Shown here piece after piece: positions 57,822 through 64,000 of a DNA stretch of 64,000 nucleotides. The notes under the pieces were generated by a model, which ran no database searches, was not told the origin of the DNA, and saw only the letters and a program-made list of their open reading frames with translations. Each line of letters begins with the position of its first letter. Position 1 is the first letter of the stretch. Source of the DNA: Halorhabdus salina (GTDB lineage: Archaea > Halobacteriota > Halobacteria > Halobacteriales > Haloarculaceae); NCBI RefSeq assembly GCF_013839425.1, contig NZ_JACDNP010000010.1:1-64000 (forward strand), given 5' to 3'. A program made the translations under genes and the position numbers.

Positions 57822-58055
57822 TCAGGCGTGGCTGATTGCGACGTGAAACTCCTCTGGGTCGACCTGTTCGGTCTCGTGGGTGAACCCACGCGTTTCGAGG
57901 ACGTCGTAGAGCGGTTCGGGCTCGAAACTGTTGATCAACAGTAGCGATTCACTGGGTTCCAGGTCTGCGAGCGCGTCCATGATGTCGCCAAACGGTTCGC
58001 CGTCGATCTCGCGGGCGTCCAGGGTTGTTTCGTATGCGTCGGTGGGTTGTTCCAT
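57822..58055 (-). CDS. DUF2249 protein
   Basis: 77 residues. DUF2249 pattern: LDAREIDGEPFGDIMDALAD, LLLINSFEPEPLYDVLETRG and a C-terminal strand FHVAISHA. The fold is SirA/TusA-like, but I see no Cys. Its ATG is 38 bases from the start of the NarO-like box at 58093-58106. DUF2249 proteins are often found with anaerobic respiration genes. Confidence 0.85.
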   Translation of the reverse strand: MEQPTDAYETTLDAREIDGEPFGDIMDALADLEPSESLLLINSFEPEPLYDVLETRGFTHETEQVDPEEFHVAISHA

Positions 58056-58092
58056 GGCGTCTCATTGACTGTCCGTCCGTAATCGTCCTGTC

Positions 58093-58106
58093 CCGAACAG
58101 GTTCGG
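58093..58106. promoter_or_regulatory. NarO-like box before the DUF2249-MOSC unit
   Basis: CCGAACAGGTTCGG contains the CGAA-N4-TTCG core with symmetric flanks. It ends 37 bases before the DUF2249 ATG (minus strand), leaving room for a TATA element around GATTACGG. Confidence 0.65.
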
Positions 58107-58188
58107 CCTCGGTCCCGATTTCGCTCGATCGCCGACGCCGTTTCGAGTCCCGTTCGACGACTCGGCGCGCGTGACGCCTGGCGTGTAC

Positions 58189-58500
58189 TCAGGGCACGTG
58201 AACCCGCAGGACGTGCCCACCACAGCCACACTGATCAACGTAGTCCCAGTCCAACTGGTCTCCGTACTCCGCTTCGAGCACCTCATAGAGGTATGTCTCC
58301 GGATGTCCGTGCTCGGCGTGGGTCACGAGATTGACGTGGTATCCGGAAGCGGTGTGTTCGATGGCCGATAGCGCCCCGTCGACGATTCGCTTGCGGTCTT
58401 GGGCGTGTGCTGGCTCTTCGAGGTTTGCCGACCAGGAGTTTTCGTGAATCTGCTCGGTCACCGGTGCGGCGTCGTCGTGTGATGGGTCGGCATCGGTCAC
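58189..58500 (-). CDS. CGCGG-motif small protein, candidate radical-SAM substrate
   Basis: 103 residues from a GTG at 58500, with GGAGG (58508-58512) seven bases before it. An acidic N terminus (VTDADPSHDDAAPVTEQIHE) is followed by a conserved-looking core (SGYHVNLVTHAEHGHPETYL) and the tail DQCGCGGHVLRVHVP. I recall an NCBI family named CGCGG rSAM-modified RiPP protein with this motif, which would make it a ribosomal peptide substrate; that must be checked. It follows the DUF2249 gene at 58515 by 14 bases. Confidence 0.75.
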   Translation of the reverse strand: MTDADPSHDDAAPVTEQIHENSWSANLEEPAHAQDRKRIVDGALSAIEHTASGYHVNLVTHAEHGHPETYLYEVLEAEYGDQLDWDYVDQCGCGGHVLRVHVP

Positions 58501-58514
58501 GGTTCGCCCTCCGG

Positions 58515-58742
58515 TTACTCTTTGGGCAGTGTCGCCACGAATTTCCCGTCGTCTTCCCGCTCGACGGTGTATCCGTCGTCGTCGAAGGCCTCGACCTCCG
58601 CCTGGAACTCGTAGAACAGCGGTTTGGGGTCGTGATCGTTGACGATCGTCAGCGCCTCGCCACTCTCCAGGTCGCCGAAGGCGTCGTGGATCTTCGGGTG
58701 GCGCTGGGGCGGTGGGACGTCCCGCAGGTCGAGTGTTGTCAT
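58515..58742 (-). CDS. DUF2249 protein, first gene of the CGCGG unit
   Basis: 75 residues. LDLRDVPPPQRHPKIHDAFG, LTIVNDHDPKPLFYEFQAEV and a C-terminal strand GKFVATLP give the DUF2249 pattern. The His and Pro in HDPKPL are typical. Second paralogue of this family in the locus. Its ATG is 40 bases from the NarO-like box at 58782. Confidence 0.88.
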   Translation of the reverse strand: MTTLDLRDVPPPQRHPKIHDAFGDLESGEALTIVNDHDPKPLFYEFQAEVEAFDDDGYTVEREDDGKFVATLPKE

Positions 58743-58781
58743 GCACCCGCCGCTCGGGACGCGACGGGGATGGCCCTGTTC

Positions 58782-58795
58782 CCGAATGTCTTCGG
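58782..58795. promoter_or_regulatory. NarO-like box before the DUF2249-CGCGG unit
   Basis: CCGAATGTCTTCGG has the CGAA-N4-TTCG core at 58783-58794. It lies 40 bases before the minus-strand DUF2249 ATG and 131 bases before the plus-strand oxidase gene, so it most likely serves the minus-strand unit. Confidence 0.6.
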
Positions 58796-58926
58796 CCGGT
58801 TCTCACCCGCAACTGCGTGGCTTCTCGGTGCTTCAATGGGACTTTGTACGTCGATTCCCTACGTGTGGCTATGGCCAATTGTCACCCGCGTGCGGGTCGT
58901 GCTGGAGTCCCTCCAGCGGTGATCGG

Positions 58927-60186
58927 ATGACTGTCGCGGTCGTCGGGGCGGGGATGTCCGGGCTGGCGCTCACCCACTTCCTCGAAGAGCGTGGGGCGGA
59001 TGTCCACACCTTCGAGGCCGCCGCCGAACCCGGCGGCGTCGTCCGCTCGAAGACCGTCGACGGCCACGTCCTCGAAACGGGGCCACAGCGATTGCGGCTT
59101 TCCGAACCGGTCCAATCACTGGTCGAGACGCTCGACCTCGAGGACGAACTCCGGTATGGCCACGACGATCAGCCACTCTATGCCTATCACGACGGGCAAC
59201 TGCGAACGATGCCGCTGTCGGTCCGGGAGGCGATTACGACCGATCTGTTGTCCTGGCCGGGCAAGGCCCGAGTCCTCCTCGAACCGCTGACGAAGGGACC
59301 ACAGCCCGAGGAAACCGTCGACGGCTTTCTCACCCGGAAGTTCGGCGCTGAGGCGGCCCGCCGGTTCATGGGGCCGCTGTACAGCGGGCTCTACGGCAGT
59401 GACCCCGACGAGATGTACGTCGAGTACTCGTTGGGTCGGGCGCTGGATCACGTCGGCATCGAGCGGAGTATCCTCCTCTATGCCGCCCGGAAGCTGCTCG
59501 AAGGCGTCGATCCGCCATCGATCGTCACGTTCGAAGACGGCCTCCAGCGACTCCCCGAAGCCATCTACGACGCCCACGCCGACTCGATCGACCTGAACAC
59601 GCCCGTCACCAGCGTCCAGCGAGACGGTGATGGCTATCTCGTCCACACCGAGGACGGCACTCACGCCGTCGAAACGGTGGCCTTCACGACGCCGGCTCCG
59701 ACGACCGCGGCCTTGCTCGATGGCGTCGACGAGGCGGCCGCCGATGTCGTCGAGCAGTTTACGTACAACCCGATCGGCGTCGTCCACTTACGATCGAATT
59801 TCGACGGGACCGGACACGGTTTTCACATCATCGACGACGGCTTCCTGACGGACGGCAGCACCTGGAATCACAGCATGCTCGATCGGGAGGGTGTGTTCAC
59901 GTCCTACGTCGGCAGCGGCGATGCCGACGCCCTGGACGCCGAGCCGGCGGTCATCGGCCGGCGCGCCGCCGAGGAATTCGAGACGGTCACCGGCGAGTCG
60001 GCCGACGTCCTCGACGTGTCGATCCTCCGCCCGGGGATGCCGGCCTACGACCGCTCGTGGGCCGCGCTCGAGGATCTCTCGCTACCCGACGGGATCGAGA
60101 TTGCCGCGAGCTACACCAGTCGGGCCGGGATCGTCGGCCGCATCGCCGACGGTCGCCGGACCGCCGCGTCGATCGTTGAAGACTGA
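58927..60186 (+). CDS. protoporphyrinogen/coproporphyrinogen oxidase-like FAD enzyme
   Basis: 419 residues from the ATG at 58927. N-terminal FAD dinucleotide motif VAVVGAGMSGLALTHFLEER followed by EAAAEPGGVVRSKTVDGHVL, and a C-terminal HemY/HemG-type segment (AASYTSRAGIVGRIADGRRT) closing the FAD site. The family oxidises porphyrinogens in heme synthesis. The GTG/ATG-rich extension upstream is not convincing. Divergent from the DUF2249-CGCGG unit; heme is needed for the nar cytochrome. Confidence 0.82.
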   Translation: MTVAVVGAGMSGLALTHFLEERGADVHTFEAAAEPGGVVRSKTVDGHVLETGPQRLRLSEPVQSLVETLDLEDELRYGHDDQPLYAYHDGQLRTMPLSVREAITTDLLSWPGKARVLLEPLTKGPQPEETVDGFLTRKFGAEAARRFMGPLYSGLYGSDPDEMYVEYSLGRALDHVGIERSILLYAARKLLEGVDPPSIVTFEDGLQRLPEAIYDAHADSIDLNTPVTSVQRDGDGYLVHTEDGTHAVETVAFTTPAPTTAALLDGVDEAAADVVEQFTYNPIGVVHLRSNFDGTGHGFHIIDDGFLTDGSTWNHSMLDREGVFTSYVGSGDADALDAEPAVIGRRAAEEFETVTGESADVLDVSILRPGMPAYDRSWAALEDLSLPDGIEIAASYTSRAGIVGRIADGRRTAASIVED

Positions 60187-60260
60187 GATGGTGCCTTTTG
60201 GGGCGTCGGATCGAGGTCCACCCGACACCTACATTGGTCGTGACGCCCACCCATCAGTTG

Positions 60261-60872
60261 ATGGACGAGAAAACCGAGGACCTCCGGGAGCTGTTCGTCG
60301 ACGTGGCAGGGACCGACACCGTCACGGCCGACCAGTCTGACGACCGGGGCACACTCGTTGACCTCAATGGGCTCGACGACGAGACTATCCGGGGGCGACT
60401 TCGGGCGGTCGTCGAGGTCATGGCCGAGAAATTCACGTTCGAGGCGACCCTGACGGTCGCCGAGCGTGTCGAACTTGTCCAGTTGTTCTACGAGGGGGGC
60501 GACGACGAGGCAATTGCTGCCAACCTCGACACGGACGCCGAGACGGTCTTTGGGGCCCGAATGGACGTACACCTCTTCCGGGCGTCCGACACCGACGCGT
60601 CGATCGAGTGGGTGCGCCTCCGGGACCGGCTCAGAGAGACTGACGACGACGCGGCTCTGGCGTCAGAACTGGATCTGGCTCCCGATGCTATCGCAGGATA
60701 TCGGCGCGTCTTCGAGGCCCGTCAGGAAGCGCGCAACGTGAGCCACCGCTATCGGGGTGCCTTCCGGGACGTCATTCCCGACGCCGATCTGGCCGATCGA
60801 CTGACAGCCGACACGACAGAAGACGGCCTCGAAGAAGCGGCGGCCGACATCGAGACCGACGTTTCGTTTTGA
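60261..60872 (+). CDS. CMI4-like haloarchaeal protein (conditioned medium-induced)
   Basis: 203 residues from the ATG at 60261 (MDEKTEDLRELFVDVAGTDT). All helical and acidic with a repeated HTH-like layout (LVQLFYEGGDDEAIAANLDT, then LRETDDDAALASELDLAPDA). Matches my memory of the haloarchaeal family annotated conditioned medium-induced protein 4. The family name is all that is known; a DNA-binding role is possible. Codon use normal. Confidence 0.7.
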   Translation: MDEKTEDLRELFVDVAGTDTVTADQSDDRGTLVDLNGLDDETIRGRLRAVVEVMAEKFTFEATLTVAERVELVQLFYEGGDDEAIAANLDTDAETVFGARMDVHLFRASDTDASIEWVRLRDRLRETDDDAALASELDLAPDAIAGYRRVFEARQEARNVSHRYRGAFRDVIPDADLADRLTADTTEDGLEEAAADIETDVSF

Positions 60873-60938
60873 CGCCGTGGTTCGCGGCTAGTCCGCCAGT
60901 GCGTCCGTTTATATCGGGGAACGCGACCACCTTCGGCC

Positions 60939-61586
60939 GTGCCCACGTTTCGTGACCTGGCGACTGCGGCCTACTGTCCCCGCCAGCTGTACTATCGTCG
61001 GCGTGACGACGAGGCCCCGGACGTACCCGACGATGTTGCCCTGCGCCGCGAACTCGCCTACGAATATCCCCGCTTGCTCGAAGACGCCGACTTAGACACG
61101 GAGCCGATCGCCGTCACCGCGACGCAGTATCGTTCGGCGCTACATCGGGCGAAAGCCCGCCTGGATGCCTGGGAGAACCTCGTTGATCCTGTCGACCGAG
61201 ATGTCCTGCTGGAGGGCCGGGACTGCCGCGGCGTCGCTCACAAGATTCTCGACGACCCGGTCGCCCCCTCGCTGGTGTTTACCGGTGAGCCGCCCGACAC
61301 CGGCGTCTGGCAACCTCAGTCTGTCCGGCTGGTGGCCGCCGCCCTGGCCCTGTCCTACGAACGGGAGCGCCCGATCGACGTCGCGTTTGCGGAGTATCCG
61401 GCCCACGGGGTCGTTCGCCGGGTCTCGCTGTCGGCCCACCGGCGGGCCGCCTATCGATCGGTACTCCGGACGGTCCGAACCCTCGACGGGCCGCCGTCGC
61501 GGGTCCGGAACCGTCAGAAGTGCGAGGCTTGCGACTATCGCGGGTCCTGTGGCGTCCGAACGCGGTCGCTCGGATCACTCCTTTGA
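60939..61586 (+). CDS. Cas4-like PD-(D/E)XK nuclease domain protein
   Basis: 215 residues from a GTG, with GTTTATATCGGG about 30 bases upstream as TATA box. N-terminal TAAYCPRQLYYRRR and C-terminal CEACDYRGSCG contribute the four iron-sulfur cysteines of Cas4/AddB-type enzymes. The middle has the nuclease-like strand DVAFAEYPAHGVVRRVSL, but the catalytic D-ExK residues are not clear, so it may be inactive. No cas genes or repeats are nearby; probably a house-keeping Cas4 relative. Confidence 0.78.
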   Translation: MPTFRDLATAAYCPRQLYYRRRDDEAPDVPDDVALRRELAYEYPRLLEDADLDTEPIAVTATQYRSALHRAKARLDAWENLVDPVDRDVLLEGRDCRGVAHKILDDPVAPSLVFTGEPPDTGVWQPQSVRLVAAALALSYERERPIDVAFAEYPAHGVVRRVSLSAHRRAAYRSVLRTVRTLDGPPSRVRNRQKCEACDYRGSCGVRTRSLGSLL

Positions 61587-61609
61587 GCGCGCCCGGCAAG
61601 AACGGCAGA

Positions 61610-62200
61610 TCAGTTCACGTCCAGCCACGCGGCAACGGCATCGGCGTTCGCGCCGCGTCGGTGGATCGTCCCATCGCTGACATCGACGACCGTGCTGGCT
61701 TGTCCGGCCGTTTCACCGCCGTCCAGAACTACGTCGGCGGCGTCGTGGATCTCCCGATCGACCTCCTCGGCCCGAGTCGCGCTCTCTTGCCCGGACACGT
61801 TGGCGCTGGTCGCAGTCAGTGGCCCGGTGATTTCGAGCACGCGACGCGAGAGGTCGTGATCCGGCACGCGCACGCCGACGCGTTCACGTCCAGCCGTGAG
61901 GACATCCGGGATGCTTTCGGCTCGCTTGACGACGACCGTCACGGGACCGGGGAGGAACTCGCGCATGAACGCTTGCTCGCGCTCGCCGGCATCGACGTAC
62001 TCGAGAGCGGTCGGCACATCGGCGACGCCCAGCGAGATCGGCTCCGAGCGGTCCCGTCTCTTCGCAGCGAAGACGGCCTCGACGGCCTCTGGATCGAGCG
62101 CGTCAGCGCCGAGTCCGTAGACAGTCTCCGTGGGGTAGACAACCAGCTTGCCGCTCTCGATGGCTTCGGCTGCCGCCTGGAGTCGTTGTTCGCTGTCCAT
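61610..62200 (-). CDS. Sua5/YciO/YrdC-type threonylcarbamoyl-AMP synthase
   Basis: 196 residues from the ATG at 62200. The first step of t6A modification of tRNA. KLVVYPTETVYGLGADALD, AAKRRDRSEPISLGV, FLPGPVTVVVKRAESIPDVL, VGVRVPDHDLSRRVLEITG and LTATSANVSGQES are the family blocks. TsaC-type length, without the Sua5 C-terminal domain. Third gene of a minus-strand operon after glutaredoxin and redoxin; it begins one base after the redoxin stop. Confidence 0.92.
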   Translation of the reverse strand: MDSEQRLQAAAEAIESGKLVVYPTETVYGLGADALDPEAVEAVFAAKRRDRSEPISLGVADVPTALEYVDAGEREQAFMREFLPGPVTVVVKRAESIPDVLTAGRERVGVRVPDHDLSRRVLEITGPLTATSANVSGQESATRAEEVDREIHDAADVVLDGGETAGQASTVVDVSDGTIHRRGANADAVAAWLDVN

Positions 62201-62201
62201 G

Positions 62202-62714
62202 CTACAGCGACGCGATCGCGTCCTCGATTTCGTCGTAGTCGGGGAATTCGGGCCACTCCTCAGCGACCCAGGCGTCTTCGACGATACCCTCACCGTCGAG
62301 GACGAATACGGCCGGGCGGGGTTCTTCGATGCCGGCCATACCGTCCAGATCGTGGGTGACGCCGTATTCCCGGGCAATCTCGTTGCTCGGATCCGAGAAG
62401 AGTCGATAGTCTTCGAGTCCCTCGGACTCGATCAGTCGCTTGTGGGCATAGGGCGTCGAGATCGATATCCCGACAACTGTCGCTGACTCGTGCCACTCGC
62501 GCTCACGAATCTCGTTCCAGACGTACGTCGCCGGGAACGAGCCGTCCATGGGATGGAACACGAGGACGACGGGCGACTCGTCGAGTAGGTCAGCGAGCGG
62601 GACATCCTCCCAGTATTCATCGCCGACCAGCGGCCGGGTGAATTCAGGGGCTTGCTCGCCGTCCGCGACGTGGTCGGTCGTTTCAAACTCGACAACGTCG
62701 AAGCCGAGGTCCAT
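62202..62714 (-). CDS. redoxin-domain protein lacking cysteines
   Basis: 170 residues with a peroxiredoxin-type thioredoxin fold (PVVLVFHPMDGSFPATYVWN, then VVGISISTPYAHKRLIESEG, YRLFSDPSNEIAREYGV). The position of the peroxidatic Cys (normally P-x-C-T) reads FPATY, and the whole protein contains no Cys, so it cannot be a thiol peroxidase. Such proteins are common in haloarchaea and have unknown roles. Coupled to the glutaredoxin gene by a one-base overlap. Confidence 0.85.
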   Translation of the reverse strand: MDLGFDVVEFETTDHVADGEQAPEFTRPLVGDEYWEDVPLADLLDESPVVLVFHPMDGSFPATYVWNEIREREWHESATVVGISISTPYAHKRLIESEGLEDYRLFSDPSNEIAREYGVTHDLDGMAGIEEPRPAVFVLDGEGIVEDAWVAEEWPEFPDYDEIEDAIASL

Positions 62715-63016
62715 CAGGCCGCACCTCCCGAGCGGGCGGATCCTGACGCGTCCGATCCCGATTCACCGTACGTGCGTTCGAGGTAATCGACGATCTGGGC
62801 GCTCTCGCTCATGGTCACCCCGGTCGATTCGTCGACGATCGCGGGCACCGTCCGTGCGCCGGTCAATCGCTTGACTGCGTTCCGTTTCGAGTGCAGCGGC
62901 TCGACGAATCGCGACTGGTATTCGAGGTTGAGGTCGTCTAGGACGCGAGCGACGCGCTCGCAGAACGGACACGCCTGGAGTCGATAGAGGGTTATCGATG
63001 GATCAGCATCTGACAT
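62714..63016 (-). CDS. glutaredoxin-like protein
   Basis: 100 residues from the ATG at 63016. Thioredoxin fold with active-site CPFC in LYRLQACPFCERVARVLDDL, cis-Pro in ARTVPAIVDE and the GSH-site-like MSESAQIVDYLERTYG; a Ser/Gly-rich tail follows. The upstream frame start at 63091 is not used. First gene of a three-gene operon; no Cys in its partner protein makes thiol transfer to it impossible. Confidence 0.9.
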   Translation of the reverse strand: MSDADPSITLYRLQACPFCERVARVLDDLNLEYQSRFVEPLHSKRNAVKRLTGARTVPAIVDESTGVTMSESAQIVDYLERTYGESGSDASGSARSGGAA

Positions 63017-63126
63017 ATCCTTTCGTTGGGGCCGCCTGTGGCTAAGTCTGTCGGCGGGCCGTTCCTCGAGCGGCCACAGTAATTCACACAAGAGTTAATT
63101 TCCCGGCACGGAAATAGGGGGTGTTG

Positions 63127-64000
63127 ATGGGGTTATCTGCACTTACAGCAGTGTCAGGGGCTAGTATCCACCTGTACACTGTCCCGATCGTCGGAGTCGA
63201 GTTGTCACAGACGGCGGTCACATTGATTGGCGCCCTTCTGATCCTGGGCCTCCTCGTGGGGTCGGGATTTTTCTCCTCCTCCGAGATCGCGATGTTCTCC
63301 CTGCCAGCCCACCGGCTGGACGCGATGGTCGAGGAGGGCAAGCGTGGTGCCGCTGCCGTGAAGACACTCAAGAAAGATCCCCACCGCCTGCTCGTGACGA
63401 TCCTGGTCGGCAACAATATGGTCAACATCACTATGTCCTCGATCTCGACCACGATCGTCGGATTCTACTTCGACGCGGGAGCGGCCGTGATCGTCTCTTC
63501 GCTTGGAATTACGTCGCTGGTCCTCCTGTTCGGTGAGAGTGCACCCAAGTCCTACGCCGTCGACAACACCGAGTTACATGCACGTCGGGTCGCTCCCGTT
63601 TTGCAGTTCGTCGAAACGGTCCTGTGGCCGCTCATCACCCTGTTTGACTTCCTGACCGGGGTCGTCAACAGGGTTACCGGCGGCCGCTCGTCCATCGAGA
63701 CCTCCTATCTCACTCGCGAGGAGATCAGGGACATGATCCAGACCGGCGAACGCGAAGGGGTCCTCGACGAAGAAGAACGAGAGATGCTCCAGCGCACGCT
63801 CCGGTTCAACCGAACGATCGCCAAGGAGGTCATGACGCCGCGCCTGGATATGGACGCTATCTCGGTCGATGACTCGGTCGATGAAGCCATCGAAAAGTGC
63901 ATCCACGGTGGCCACGCCCGCCTCCCCGTCTACGAGGGCAGTCTCGACAACGTCATCGGCGTCGTCAATATTCGTGATCTCGTTCGCGATTCCCAGTACG
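63127..64000 (+). CDS. CorC/HlyC-type membrane protein with DUF21 and CBS domains (cut by window end)
   Basis: At least 291 residues visible from the ATG at 63127. A DUF21 (CNNM) transmembrane domain comes first (LVGSGFFSSSEIAMFSLPAH, ILVGNNMVNITMSSISTTIV, LLFGESAPKSYAVDN), followed by the linker TREEIRDMIQTGEREGVLDE and the first CBS motif (VMTPRLDMDAIS, then GGHARLPVYEGSLDNVIGVV). Members move or sense magnesium or cobalt. A TATA box is not obvious; AATTCACACAAG lies about 40 bases upstream. The C terminus lies outside the window. Confidence 0.92.
   Translation, partial: MGLSALTAVSGASIHLYTVPIVGVELSQTAVTLIGALLILGLLVGSGFFSSSEIAMFSLPAHRLDAMVEEGKRGAAAVKTLKKDPHRLLVTILVGNNMVNITMSSISTTIVGFYFDAGAAVIVSSLGITSLVLLFGESAPKSYAVDNTELHARRVAPVLQFVETVLWPLITLFDFLTGVVNRVTGGRSSIETSYLTREEIRDMIQTGEREGVLDEEEREMLQRTLRFNRTIAKEVMTPRLDMDAISVDDSVDEAIEKCIHGGHARLPVYEGSLDNVIGVVNIRDLVRDSQY

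Noticed and set aside
58743..58926. N-terminal extension of the HemG-type oxidase, or a separate gene before it
   Set aside because: The FAD motif begins right at the ATG at 58927; upstream sequence carries a regulatory box and has no protein-like pattern.
60939..61586. Cas4-like gene as a sign of a CRISPR-Cas system
   Set aside because: No direct repeats, spacers or other cas genes are visible in the window.

Overview
The window is a chromosomal segment of a halophilic archaeon (class Halobacteria). The evidence is the acidic, GC-rich proteome, the haloarchaeal 16S-tRNA-Ala-23S-5S rRNA operon with bulge-helix-bulge processing stems, Tat-dependent lipoproteins with a lipobox, Bat-type HTH regulators, a HalX-type response regulator and the MC1 chromatin protein. 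The style of the genes suggests a member of the Haloarculaceae, but I cannot fix the genus without a 16S search.

Layout. 0-6.3 kb holds core genes: the end of a membrane protein, pheS-pheT with a duplicated pheT tail behind it, pyrD, a small AbrB-like protein and the chromatin protein MC1. 6.5-12.6 kb is a complete rRNA operon with at least three upstream promoters, one spacer promoter and a terminator, followed by a tRNA-Cys gene. 12.7-36.3 kb is an accessory region. It contains a decayed AIM24-family gene, several small membrane proteins (one cut by an in-frame TGA), two LolA-like exported proteins, three paralogous Tat lipoproteins, histidine kinases (one clearly degenerate), Bat, HalX and winged-helix regulators, and an ABC exporter operon. 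That operon shares a palindromic operator with a DUF2178/XRE gene pair.

37.0-44.2 kb is a molybdenum cofactor cluster: moaB, moaC, moaA, moeA, a mobB-moaE fusion, a moeA-substrate-binding-domain fusion and mobA. 44.3-55.7 kb is the nitrate respiration locus. The regulator narO diverges from a roughly 10 kb operon encoding a membrane protein, a Rieske protein, cytochrome b, the Tat-exported nitrate reductase narGH, a heme-binding-type subunit, the chaperone narJ and accessory proteins. 55.7-58.8 kb carries a radical SAM/SPASM enzyme, a MOSC protein, two DUF2249 proteins and a small protein with a CGCGG motif. The rest holds a HemG-type oxidase, a CMI4-like protein, a Cas4-like nuclease, a Sua5/TsaC-type protein, a cysteine-less redoxin with a glutaredoxin, and the start of a CorC-type membrane protein cut by the window end.

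How it fits together. The Mo-cofactor genes supply bis-MGD to NarG. NarO, with a cysteine-rich N-terminal region, is the expected anaerobic activator. The dyad CGAA-N4-TTCG occurs between narO and nar and before four other transcription units: a stand-alone glutamyl-tRNA-reductase-dimerization-like protein, the radical SAM gene, and both DUF2249 units including the CGCGG protein. In these units and in narO it sits at a nearly constant 37-42 nt from a start codon. Near matches lie at the same spacing before moeA and the moeA fusion. I read this as one regulon that ties nitrate respiration to Mo-cofactor synthesis, heme-related enzymes and a possible radical-SAM-modified peptide system. This is the most interesting signal in the window.
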